Positions 1-5,883 of a stretch of DNA of 7,451 bases are shown piece after piece. The DNA comes from Bacteroidales bacterium UBA3724. Lineage in GTDB: Bacteria > Bacteroidota > Bacteroidia > Bacteroidales > P3. The position numbers were made by a program, and so were the translations under genes. Numbering within the stretch: the stretch's first letter is position 1; each line of letters starts with the position of its first letter. Below the pieces are notes generated by a model, which saw only the letters and a list, made by a program, of their open reading frames with translations, was not told the origin of the DNA and did no database searches. Location of the stretch: assembly GCA_002371315.1 (NCBI GenBank), contig DFHL01000002.1, positions 40,903 through 48,353 on the forward strand. Reading direction: 5' to 3'.

Positions 1-621
1 CATCACGTTGGGGAGGTTCACCATACGGGTGCCGTTGACATAGTATTTGAAGGCACGCTTGTTGAACGATACGGATACGTGGAGCCAAGAGTCGGATTTG
101 ATGAGCGGGTCGAGGAGTTCTCCTTTGGCACTGCCCTCGCGGTTGTCGCCTGAGGGAGACACGAAGTTGTAAACGAGACTGGCGTGGTCACCCTCCTCGG
201 GGGTATTGTTGAAAGCGGGGTTCAAATCTACATTGACGACACCATCGGAATATTCTTCCGAGTATAGCGACAGTCGAACCCAGTCGTTGTTGCTGCCGCC
301 CAAGGTGGCGTTGGACCATACGTCGAACTCTATGGTGAATTCCTCGGGCAGGTAATCGGCTTGTTTCATCAGCGGGACTATCTCGGTGTACCATCCAGAG
401 AGCTTGATGGCCTGCGTCCCTTTGTGGTTGACGATTTCGCACTCCTCGCCGCTGAGGATGTCCCAGTGCGAGGGGAACTCGCCCAGTTTCTCCTTCTCCA
501 CGGGGTCGTCGAAGATTATCTCGTCGCCGGGGACGAAATCGCTCTTGGAGTAGTTGGTCTCCTGCGCGCCGGCCGCCATTCCGAGCAGCAGTAGCGATGC
601 TGCAAATAATACTTTCTTCAT
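1..621 (-). CDS. Secreted OmpA-family-like protein, N-terminal part (runs off the left edge)
   Basis: Reading the minus strand from the ATG at 621 gives 207 uninterrupted codons to the window edge, with no stop, so the gene is cut by the window. The start MKKVLFAASLLLLGMAAGAQ is a typical signal peptide, with probable cleavage after AGA (residue 19). The mature part begins ETNYSKSDFVPGDEIIFDD, followed by GEFPSHWD (about 48-55), EFTIEFDVWSN, and WLHVSVSFNKRAFKYYVNGTR (about 180-200). This layout resembles the lectin-like (LamG/concanavalin) N-terminal domain that I recall in Bacteroidales OmpA-family proteins, whose C-terminal peptidoglycan-binding OmpA domain would lie outside the window. 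That family call is from memory of similar proteins and the OmpA domain itself is not visible. Expected location is periplasm or outer membrane. The start is firm because the signal peptide begins there. A stem-loop with a U-rich tail sits 20 nt upstream of the start codon. Confidence 0.8.
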   Translation of the reverse strand, partial: MKKVLFAASLLLLGMAAGAQETNYSKSDFVPGDEIIFDDPVEKEKLGEFPSHWDILSGEECEIVNHKGTQAIKLSGWYTEIVPLMKQADYLPEEFTIEFDVWSNATLGGSNNDWVRLSLYSEEYSDGVVNVDLNPAFNNTPEEGDHASLVYNFVSPSGDNREGSAKGELLDPLIKSDSWLHVSVSFNKRAFKYYVNGTRMVNLPNVM

Positions 622-638
622 AATTTAAATGATTTAAA

Positions 639-665
639 GAAAAATAAAAATGTCACTTCGTGACA
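639..665 (-). terminator. Stem-loop with U-rich tail just upstream of the OmpA-like gene
   Basis: On the minus strand, TGTCAC-GAA-GTGACA (651-665) makes a 6-bp stem with a 3-nt loop, followed directly by TTTTTATTTTT. This fits a rho-independent terminator for transcripts from the lipoprotein gene at 812-1234. It lies only about 20-30 nt before the ATG at 621, so the OmpA-like gene must be transcribed by read-through past it (attenuation), or from a promoter very close to or inside it. I found no good TAnnTTTG box in 622-811. Confidence 0.5.
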
Positions 666-683
666 GAAATTTCACAAATGGTT

Positions 684-728
684 TTCAAATTTTTCAAATT
701 GATTTTTAATAATTTGTATAAATTTGAA
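684..728. repeat. AT-rich repeats of TTCAAATT in the spacer
   Basis: TTCAAATT occurs at 684-691 and 693-700, and its complement AATTTGAA at 721-728, in a nearly GC-free stretch. The arms could form a weak hairpin or be protein-binding half-sites. It may equally be low-complexity spacer. A further 5-bp hairpin (TCGCC-GCA-GGCGA, 736-748) lies beside it, without a U-tract on the minus strand. Confidence 0.3.
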
Positions 729-811
729 CAATTTCTCGCCGCAGGCGACTGATTAATTGCGAGGCTTGGATTTCAGTCCTCTTTTGTTAGCGTGTAGGTC
801 TGGCCTAGCAT

Positions 812-1234
812 CTAATTTGCTCTGACAAGATGGACCACAACATTGCCTGGGATGTCGGTCATTGGCACATTGTTGCCGCTGAAAGTACACTCGTTTTCGG
901 TCAGACTGTTGACAGTGTAGACGAAGTGGGTCCCGCTGCGCGGCGTGATGGTAAGCTGGTCGCCGTCCACGCTCCAAGTGAAGCCGTTGTTTTCGGTCAC
1001 GCCGTTGTCGTTGGCCAGACCAGTCCCGTCTTCATTCATTGTGAAGAGCATATTCTGCGGGGTCATATCCTGACCATCCACGGTCATACTCTCCACTTGC
1101 CAAGTGCCGACAAACATCTCGACGTTGTAATTGTTGCCATTGCTGTGGTTGTCGGGGCCTTCGTTTTCGGGCTCGCAGCCCACAAGAGCTGTCATCGCGA
1201 ATGCGACCATCAGAATTGAAAAAACTTTCTTCAT
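812..1234 (-). CDS. Lipocalin-like lipoprotein
   Basis: This 140-residue protein starts MKKVFSILMVAFAMTALVGC, a lipoprotein signal peptide with lipobox LVGC, so Cys20 is the expected lipidated residue. After it come an acidic, Asn-rich tether (EPENEGPDNHSNGNN) and a small beta-rich domain: GTWQVESM (43-50), FTMNEDGTG (64-72), FTWSVDGDQLTITPR (85-99), FVYTVNSLTENECTFSG (104-120). The order 'GTW - nEDGTg - WsvdgdqLti - v..Lt...' matches the lipocalin-like domain of many Bacteroidota lipoproteins. Ligand and function are unknown. The acidic residues after the Cys could act as a lipoprotein surface-export signal, which is inference. The ATG at 1234 is set by the signal peptide. There is no Shine-Dalgarno sequence, as is usual in this phylum. 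No clear promoter lies between the ATG and the terminator 49 nt upstream, so transcription may come from the promoter at 1546-1576. Confidence 0.85.
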   Translation of the reverse strand: MKKVFSILMVAFAMTALVGCEPENEGPDNHSNGNNYNVEMFVGTWQVESMTVDGQDMTPQNMLFTMNEDGTGLANDNGVTENNGFTWSVDGDQLTITPRSGTHFVYTVNSLTENECTFSGNNVPMTDIPGNVVVHLVRAN

Positions 1235-1282
1235 ACTTTGAATTGTTTTAAGGATTAATAAATTGATGAATTAAAAAATGGT

Positions 1283-1327
1283 GCAAACAAAAAGCCCCGG
1301 CGCGGTGCGTGCGTACCGTCCCGAGGC
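1283..1327 (-). terminator. Strong intrinsic terminator (or attenuator)
   Basis: On the minus strand the arms GCCTCGGGACGGT and ACCGCGCCGGGGC (within 1294-1327) pair over 11 of 13 positions, one of them a G-U wobble, with a central 2x2 mismatch and an 8-nt loop ACGCACGC. TTTTTGTTTGC follows at 1293-1283. It is the strongest terminator in the window. It sits 49 nt before the start codon of the lipocalin-like gene and about 215 nt after the promoter at 1546-1576. Confidence 0.75.
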
Positions 1328-1542
1328 GTATGGATTATTGATAATAAATGTGTGTCCCCAAAAACTACATTTAGTGGGGGGAAAAAAGTCAGCGTACTAT
1401 GAGCTGAGGTCATCATTTGTATTCTTTGTCAGCGGCCGTTGGCTTGCTATCGTCGTCGAGGTTAAAACTCGGGTGGAAGTAAAATGAGTGTTTTAGTGAT
1501 GTTTAGGTGTGTGAAAGTACCATTTCCAGATACTGTTTGCAT
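1283..1542 (-). ncRNA. Candidate small RNA or structured mRNA leader, ~260 nt
   Basis: A well-formed Bacteroidota promoter (1546-1576) and a strong intrinsic terminator (1283-1327) bracket about 260 nt with no convincing reading frame. The transcript would start near 1540-1542. The first ~70 nt (1541-1470) are rich in A and C and look unstructured. Then come a small CGAG/CTCG hairpin near 1458-1472, two copies of CGCTGAC (1394-1388 and 1435-1429), and a hairpin with CCCC/GGGG arms and ACTA/TAGT inside (about 1353-1381). CCCGAG at 1468-1473 can pair with CTCGGG in the 5' arm of the terminator (1320-1325), a possible antiterminator. Two readings are open: a free-standing small RNA (Bacteroidales-1/6S-type RNAs also have this promoter-to-terminator layout, but the unstructured 5' third argues against 6S), or an attenuator leader for the lipoprotein at 812-1234. 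A 53-codon frame (1416-1255) crosses the terminator but is not convincing as a gene. The rest of the gene-free stretch 1235-1617 is AT-rich spacer. Confidence 0.5.
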
Positions 1543-1545
1543 CTG

Positions 1546-1576
1546 CAAAGGTAAGAATAAAAACTTTACTGGCAAA
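1546..1576 (-). promoter_or_regulatory. Bacteroidota-type promoter (TTTG - 19 nt - TACCTTTG)
   Basis: On the minus strand, TTTG (1576-1573) is followed after exactly 19 nt by TACCTTTG (1553-1546). This matches the known primary sigma-factor consensus of Bacteroides, TTTG - N19-21 - TAnnTTTG. Transcription would start near 1540-1542 and run leftwards. The -7 box overlaps a palindrome TTTGCA-TC-TGCAAA (1536-1549) that reaches the predicted start point and could be an operator. Confidence 0.75.
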
Positions 1577-1601
1577 AAAAATGCTTGGTTATTTTTTTTT
1601 T
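1574..1601. terminator. A:T-only hairpin behind the dapD-lipoprotein unit
   Basis: A8-T (1574-1582) and A-T10 (1591-1601) are complementary across the 8-nt loop GCTTGGTT. The U-tract on either strand could allow termination. On the minus strand it lies 16 nt past the stop codon of the lipoprotein gene and directly before the next promoter. Without G:C pairs the stem is weak, so this is tentative. Confidence 0.3.
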
Positions 1602-1617
1602 GAATACAAAAAACTTA

Positions 1618-1971
1618 TTACTCCACTTTCAGCTTGGTGAACACCGCTTCGGGTACGTCGCGGTCTGTGTAGCGCCAGGTGCATTCGGTGCGCGAATAGT
1701 TGGGGTCGAGGTAGATGCGGCCGCTGATGTTGGCGCCTTCTTTGAGCAGGCGGTCGGCGCCATAGATGACGACGACGTTCTGGTACATATCGCCGTCGTG
1801 GGTCGTATAGTCGCCGCCGATGGTGTCGGGGCTTGTCAGGTTGACGGCATATCCGAAGCTGCTGCCGGTGCATTCTTCAAAGTCGACCACCGTTCCAGTA
1901 AATTCGAAGTCGTCATAGTTCTTGCATCCTGCGAGCAACAAGATAGCTGAAAACAACAATGCTTTTTTCAT
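1618..1971 (-). CDS. Small lipoprotein of unknown function, behind dapD
   Basis: This 117-residue protein starts MKKALLFSAILLLAGC, with lipobox LAGC and lipidated Cys16. The mature part is KNYDDFEFTGTVVDFEECTG, a Gly/Tyr/Val-rich centre (QNVVVIYGADRLLKEGANISG, about 64-84), then TECTWRYTDRD and a Val/Lys-rich end. The alternating pattern GTVVDF - VVVIYG - ISGRIYLD - FTKLKVE suggests a small beta-barrel, perhaps an OB-like fold. That is inference; I do not recognise a family. Cys34 and Cys97 could form a disulfide. An in-frame ATG at 1986 would add MNIII, but the MKK start at 1971 gives the proper signal peptide. The ATG lies 17 nt after the dapD stop, so the two genes are probably one transcript, although an outer-membrane lipoprotein has no obvious link to lysine synthesis. 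Confidence 0.85.
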   Translation of the reverse strand: MKKALLFSAILLLAGCKNYDDFEFTGTVVDFEECTGSSFGYAVNLTSPDTIGGDYTTHDGDMYQNVVVIYGADRLLKEGANISGRIYLDPNYSRTECTWRYTDRDVPEAVFTKLKVE

Positions 1972-1988
1972 AATAATAATATTCATTA

Positions 1989-2825
1989 TTAAACGGAAAC
2001 GCCAAAGTCGCGCAGGGCGGCGTTGAGCGAAGTCTTCTTGTCGGTGCTTTCCTTGCGCTGGCCGATGATGAGGGCGCAGCTGACGCTGTATTCGCCAGCC
2101 GGGAACTGCTTGGTGTAGCTGCCGGGGATGACGACGCTGCGAGGGGGTATGTAGCCGTTGTAGTATACGGGTTCCGAGTGGCTTACGTCGATGATGCGTG
2201 TGCTGCCGGTGATGACCGTGTTGGCGCCGAGGACGGCTTCGGTGCCGATGTGTGCCCCTTCGACGACGATGCAGCGCGAGCCGATGAAGCAGTTGTCCTC
2301 GATGATGACCGGCGCGGCCTGCACGGGCTCGAGCACGCCGCCTATGCCCACGCCGCCGCTCAGGTGCACGTTGCGGCCTATCTGGGCGCAGCTGCCCACG
2401 GTGGCCCACGTGTCGACCATCGTGCCGCTGTCGACATAGGCTCCGATGTTGACATAGCTTGGCATCATCACCACGCCGGGCGCCAGATAGGCGCCGTAGC
2501 GCGCCGTGGCTGGCGGCACCACGCGCACGCCCTGGGCGGCATAGTTGCGCTTGAGGGCTATCTTGTCGTGGTATTCGAACGGGCCGGCCTCGATGGTCTG
2601 CATATCGCAGATGGGGAAGTAGAGCAGCACGGCTTTCTTGACCCATTCGTTGACCTTCCAGCGGTGCGAGGCCGCGCCTTCTTGCAATACGGGTTCGGCG
2701 GCGCGCAGCTGGCCCTTGTCGAGCAGTTCGATGGTCTGTCGTATGGCGTCGCGCACTTCGCTGTTTTGTAGCATTTCGCGGTTGTCGAACGCCTGTTCTA
2801 TCAGTTCCTGTAAATTGGATGTCAT
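1989..2825 (-). CDS. dapD: 2,3,4,5-tetrahydropyridine-2,6-dicarboxylate N-succinyltransferase
   Basis: DapD transfers succinyl from succinyl-CoA to tetrahydrodipicolinate, in the succinylase branch of the diaminopimelate/lysine pathway, in the cytoplasm. The 278-residue length agrees with the ~274 of E. coli DapD. Residues 1-60 form the helical N-terminal domain, followed by WVKKAVLLYF (61-70). The core from about 100 to 235 is a left-handed beta-helix of hexapeptide repeats: GVRVVPPATARYGAYLAPGV, VNIGAYVDSGTMVDTWATVG, SCAQIGRNVHLSGGVGIGGV, IIEDNCFIGSRCIVVEG, HIGTEAVLGANTVITG. The family hallmarks VDSGTMVDTW, GGVLEPVQA and VVEG (with the conserved Glu at 189) are all present. The C-terminal part (SVVIPGSYTKQFPAGEYSVSCALIIGQRK) is also typical. 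No damage is seen. The ATG at 2825 gives the full family length. It is probably transcribed from the divergent spacer, with the small lipoprotein at 1618-1971 downstream. Confidence 0.97.
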   Translation of the reverse strand: MTSNLQELIEQAFDNREMLQNSEVRDAIRQTIELLDKGQLRAAEPVLQEGAASHRWKVNEWVKKAVLLYFPICDMQTIEAGPFEYHDKIALKRNYAAQGVRVVPPATARYGAYLAPGVVMMPSYVNIGAYVDSGTMVDTWATVGSCAQIGRNVHLSGGVGIGGVLEPVQAAPVIIEDNCFIGSRCIVVEGAHIGTEAVLGANTVITGSTRIIDVSHSEPVYYNGYIPPRSVVIPGSYTKQFPAGEYSVSCALIIGQRKESTDKKTSLNAALRDFGVSV

Positions 2826-2880
2826 TATTTTTAACTTTTTTTCAGTCCTTTACAATAAAAATTCATTTTTTGAGTAATTA

Positions 2881-2888
2881 CAAAAGTA
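2881..2888 (-). promoter_or_regulatory. Probable -7 box of the dapD promoter
   Basis: TACTTTTG on the minus strand (2888-2881) matches TAnnTTTG and lies 55 nt upstream of the dapD start codon. The -33 region about 19-20 nt further upstream is T-rich (TTTTTTCTTG) but lacks an exact TTTG at ideal spacing. It sits in the 99-bp divergent spacer shared with the gene at 2925. Confidence 0.5.
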
Positions 2889-2924
2889 CAAACTTTTTCC
2901 CAAACAAGAAAAAATATTTTTGAA

Positions 2925-3911
2925 ATGAAGATAAACACCTGTCCGAAAGTTCTTTTTGCCCTGATGCTGCTGCCGTTGGCCACAAGCCTGCACGCCCAGA
3001 ACCGCGAAATTATGAGTACCTACGAGCGCAATATGCAGCCGTTGGTGGAAAAGGTGTCGGGTGCGGCGACCGACAACGAGCGCTACAATGCCAACGAGTT
3101 GCTGGTGCAGATGTTTGACGAGGCGCTGAATGTCGAGGATTCGTTCCAATGGAAGTGGGATTTGGGCACATACGTCTCCGTGCTTACCTCGAGCGACCGC
3201 CAGTTCCGCGTCATCACCTGGCCCGTGGTGCGCGACAATGGCGAATACGAGTGTTTCGGCTTCGTGCAGTCGTACAACCCCAAGACGGAACAGTACGACG
3301 CCTACGCCCTGCACGACAAGTCGGACGAAATCATATCGGCCGAAGAGGTGCTGCTCGAGCCCGAAAACTGGCTCGGCTGTGTCTATCAGGAACTTGTGGA
3401 GACCAAGCACGACGGCAAGGTGTATTATACCCTGATCGGCTGGTCGGGCGTCAATGCCCTGACGCAGCGCAAGGTGATAGAACCCGTATGCTTCCGCGGC
3501 AGCAGCTCGAAGCCGCAGTTCGGCCAGGCCCTGTTTCGCCGCGAGAAAAACCTGCGCCGCGTGGTGCTCGAATATTCAAGCCGCGCAATGGTCAACGTGC
3601 GCTTCGACGAGCAGGTGGTAAGAACCTACGAAAACAAGAAAATCAAGAAGAAAGGCCGCACCATCAATATGCAGGTGCCGAAAGAGGAGAAGATGAAGAT
3701 GATCATCTTCGACGAAATAGCGCCTATGCTGCCCGGAATGGAAGGCCTGCCGCAATATTATGCCCCTACCGGCGTCGAGATGGCATACGTCTTCAACAAC
3801 GGCCGCTGGGAGCTGCGCGACAACGCCCAGGGCCGCCTGGACGACCCCAAGCTGAACAAGGATTTTGAACCCCTGCCCAAGACCGATCCGGCCTATAAAG
3901 TGGAGAAATGA
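2925..3911 (+). CDS. Secreted protein of unknown function
   Basis: This 328-residue protein starts MKINTCPKVLFALMLLPLATSLHAQ, a signal peptide with probable cleavage after LHA (residue 24), so it acts in the periplasm or on the outer membrane. It is not a lipoprotein by lipobox. Notable segments are DSFQWKWDLGTYVSVLTSSD (72-91), FRVITWPVVRDNGEYECFGF (94-113), YYTLIGWSG (167-175), a strongly basic KKIKKKGR (238-245), and IIFDEIAPMLPGMEGLPQYYAP (260-281). The aromatic, beta-rich pattern resembles conserved hypothetical proteins I associate with Bacteroidota, but I know no function for them and cannot name a domain. No transmembrane segment is seen after the signal. A TATTTTTG box at 2915-2922 is only 2 nt before the ATG, too close to serve this start, so the true promoter is unclear. 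The stop is 55 nt before dxs, which has its own -7 box. Confidence 0.88.
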   Translation: MKINTCPKVLFALMLLPLATSLHAQNREIMSTYERNMQPLVEKVSGAATDNERYNANELLVQMFDEALNVEDSFQWKWDLGTYVSVLTSSDRQFRVITWPVVRDNGEYECFGFVQSYNPKTEQYDAYALHDKSDEIISAEEVLLEPENWLGCVYQELVETKHDGKVYYTLIGWSGVNALTQRKVIEPVCFRGSSSKPQFGQALFRREKNLRRVVLEYSSRAMVNVRFDEQVVRTYENKKIKKKGRTINMQVPKEEKMKMIIFDEIAPMLPGMEGLPQYYAPTGVEMAYVFNNGRWELRDNAQGRLDDPKLNKDFEPLPKTDPAYKVEK

Positions 3912-3912
3912 G

Positions 3913-3953
3913 AGCAATTCAAAATAAATTGCTATCTTTGCAATTCAAAATAA
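3913..3953 (+). promoter_or_regulatory. dxs promoter with nested GCAATT/AATTGC half-sites
   Basis: TATCTTTG (3933-3940) is an exact TAnnTTTG -7 box, 26 nt before the apparent dxs start. No TTTG is found at -33. The box is flanked by AATTGC (3927-3932) and GCAATT (3940-3945), an inverted pair. A further AGCAATT at 3913-3919 pairs with AATTGCT (3927-3933). The 14-mer GCAATTCAAAATAA occurs exactly twice (3914-3927 and 3940-3953), offset by 26 bp. The half-sites could be an operator or form alternative hairpins; no regulator can be named. Confidence 0.6.
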
Positions 3954-3966
3954 TCAACAAAGAGTT

Positions 3967-5883
3967 TTGCAAGGCGTTATTTTAGAAAATATTAGCACTC
4001 CCGAGGAGCTTCGCAGGCTTCCCGTTTCCGATTTGCCCGAGCTGGCACGCGAGCTGCGCCACTACATTGTCGACACGCTGGCCACCCATCCCGGTCACTT
4101 GGCCTCGTCGCTTGGCACCGTCGAGCTGGCGATAGCCTTGCACTATGTCTTCAACACGCCCGACGACAAGGTGGTGTGGGACGTTGGCCACCAGGCCTAC
4201 GCCCACAAGATACTGACCGGCCGGCGCGACCAGTTCCCCACCATCCGCACCTATGGCGGCATCAGCGGCTTTCCGCGTATGGACGAAAGCCCCTACGACG
4301 CCTTTGGCACGGGCCACAGCTCGACCTCCATCTCCGCCGCGCTCGGTATGGCCACGGCCTCCAAGCTGCAAGGCAACACGACGCGGCAGCACATTGCCGT
4401 CATCGGCGACGGGTCGATGACCGGCGGCGAGGCCTTCGAGGCCCTCAACAATGCCGGCGTGTCGAAGGCCAACATTCTCGTCATCCTCAACGACAACGGC
4501 ATATCCATTGACAAGGCCGTCGGCGGCCTGAGCCGCTATCTGGTCAAAATCACATCGTCGCCCGAATACAACCGTCTCAAGGAACACGTGTGGCGCACAG
4601 CCGGCGGCGACAGCAAGAACATAAGAGGCAAGAACATCGTCTCGCGCACCCTTGCGGGTCTCAAGTCGTCGCTGCTCAAGAATTCCAATTTCTTCGAGTC
4701 GCTCGGCTTCCGCTACTTCGGTCCCGTCGACGGACACGACGCGGCGCAGCTCGTCGAGGTGCTCACCAGCCTCAAGGACCTCAAGGGCCCCAAGCTGCTG
4801 CACATCGTCACCAAGAAAGGCAAGGGAATGAAGGAAGCCGAGCGCAACCCGGTGACCTATCACGCCCCAGGCAAATACAACGCCGAGACGGGCCTGCAGC
4901 TGCACAGCGACAACAGCGGGCAGCCGCTGAAATACCAGGATGTGTTCGGCCACACCATCATCGAGCTGGCCGAGCGGAACAGCCGCATCGTCGGCATAAC
5001 TCCGGCTATGCCAACGGGATGCTCGCTCAATATGATGATGGCGCAAATGCCCGACCGCGTCTTTGATGTGGGTATCGCCGAGCAGCACGCCGTCACCTTT
5101 GCCGCCGGACTGGCAGCGCAGGGGATGGTGCCGTTCTGCAACATCTACTCGTCGTTTATGCAGCGTGCCTACGACCAGGTGATCCACGACGTGGCCCTTC
5201 AGCGGCTCAACGTCGTCCTCTGCCTCGACCGTGCCGGTATCGTTGGCGACGACGGCCCGACGCACCACGGCGCTTTCGACCTGGCCTATTTCCGCATCGT
5301 GCCCAACCTGACCATCTGTGCCCCGATGGACGAGCACGAGCTGCGCGATATGATGTACACCGCCCAGACGGACAATCAGGGGCCATTCGTAATCCGCTAT
5401 CCGCGAGGCCTATCGGTCCATCCCGACTGGCGCAGCGAAATGCACGCCCTCGAGGTGGGCAAAGGCCGCTGCATCAGCGAAGGCAGCGACGTCGCGGTGC
5501 TGACTATAGGCCATATCGGCAACGAGGCGGCCAAGGCTGTCGGACAGCTGCGCGCCGAGGGCATCGCCGTAGGCCACTATGATATGCGCTTCGTCAAGCC
5601 GCTCGACACCGTACTGCTCGACGAGGTGGCCCGCCGCTACAAGGCGGTTGTCACCGTCGAGGACGGCTGCCTGGCCGGCGGATTCGGCAGCGCGGTGCTC
5701 GAATACTATGCCCAGTCGCAGCTCGCGTCGCGGAGCGGAACGGCAAGCCCCAAGGTGATAAGGCTCGGATTGCCCGACCGTTTCGTCACCCACGGCCCCG
5801 TTGCGCAGCTGCACAGCGACTGCCATATCGATGCCGCGGGCATCATCGAGGCCGTCCGTTCGCTTATGATTAGTGACCAGTGA
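3967..5883 (+). CDS. dxs: 1-deoxy-D-xylulose-5-phosphate synthase
   Basis: Dxs condenses pyruvate and glyceraldehyde 3-phosphate, using thiamine diphosphate, to DXP, the first step of the MEP isoprenoid pathway, in the cytoplasm. The 638 residues match the usual ~620-640. The N-terminal transketolase domain (about 1-285) has HPGHLASSLGTVELAIALHY with the catalytic His near 44, WDVGHQAYAHKILTGRRD, and the ThDP/Mg motif GDGSMTGGEAFEALNNAG...NDN (147-177). The pyrimidine-binding domain (about 320-480) has DVGIAEQHAVTFAAGLA with catalytic Glu372, and RAGIVGDDGPTHHG (422-435). The C-terminal domain (about 495-620) has VTVEDGCLAGGFGSAVLEYY and GLPDRFVTHG. There is no in-frame ATG upstream before a stop at 3925. 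TTG at 3967 is the first plausible start, while ATT at 3979 would match where I expect homologues to begin (Met-Leu/Tyr-Leu-Glu-...). The last codons (ISDQ-stop) lie inside a repeat that continues downstream. Confidence 0.96.
   Translation: MQGVILENISTPEELRRLPVSDLPELARELRHYIVDTLATHPGHLASSLGTVELAIALHYVFNTPDDKVVWDVGHQAYAHKILTGRRDQFPTIRTYGGISGFPRMDESPYDAFGTGHSSTSISAALGMATASKLQGNTTRQHIAVIGDGSMTGGEAFEALNNAGVSKANILVILNDNGISIDKAVGGLSRYLVKITSSPEYNRLKEHVWRTAGGDSKNIRGKNIVSRTLAGLKSSLLKNSNFFESLGFRYFGPVDGHDAAQLVEVLTSLKDLKGPKLLHIVTKKGKGMKEAERNPVTYHAPGKYNAETGLQLHSDNSGQPLKYQDVFGHTIIELAERNSRIVGITPAMPTGCSLNMMMAQMPDRVFDVGIAEQHAVTFAAGLAAQGMVPFCNIYSSFMQRAYDQVIHDVALQRLNVVLCLDRAGIVGDDGPTHHGAFDLAYFRIVPNLTICAPMDEHELRDMMYTAQTDNQGPFVIRYPRGLSVHPDWRSEMHALEVGKGRCISEGSDVAVLTIGHIGNEAAKAVGQLRAEGIAVGHYDMRFVKPLDTVLLDEVARRYKAVVTVEDGCLAGGFGSAVLEYYAQSQLASRSGTASPKVIRLGLPDRFVTHGPVAQLHSDCHIDAAGIIEAVRSLMISDQ

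Noticed and set aside
719..726. Plus-strand TAAATTTG as a promoter
   Set aside because: No TTTG at the proper -33 distance, and no plus-strand gene follows. The spacer is simply rich in A and T.
1255..1416. 53-codon minus-strand frame crossing the terminator (starts Met-Met-Thr-Ser)
   Set aside because: Much of it is translated terminator stem and U-tract. Without conservation data it is not supported as a gene, though a translated leader cannot be excluded.
1278..1487. 69-residue plus-strand frame in the spacer
   Set aside because: It starts inside the terminator hairpin and runs antisense to the candidate RNA. No signal, motif or promoter supports it.
1462..1542. 26-codon frame at the very 5' end of the candidate RNA, with several Thr codons, considered as an amino-acid attenuation peptide
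   Set aside because: Its ATG would lie at the predicted transcription start, the Thr codons are not in a run, and the downstream gene is not an amino-acid biosynthesis gene.
1283..1542. Assignment of the candidate RNA as 6S, tmRNA, SRP RNA or RNase P RNA
   Set aside because: The 5' third is unstructured and A/C-rich, and I could not find the conserved core motifs of these RNAs, so no family name is given.
2915..2922. TATTTTTG as promoter -7 box for the gene at 2925
   Set aside because: It ends 2 nt before the ATG, which would put the transcript start inside the signal peptide. The signal peptide makes the 2925 start more credible than the box.
3982..5337. 451-residue open frame on the minus strand opposite dxs
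   Set aside because: dxs is certain on the plus strand. The antisense frame is a by-product of GC-rich codons, is rich in His/Val/Ala/Arg/Gly and has no recognisable motif.
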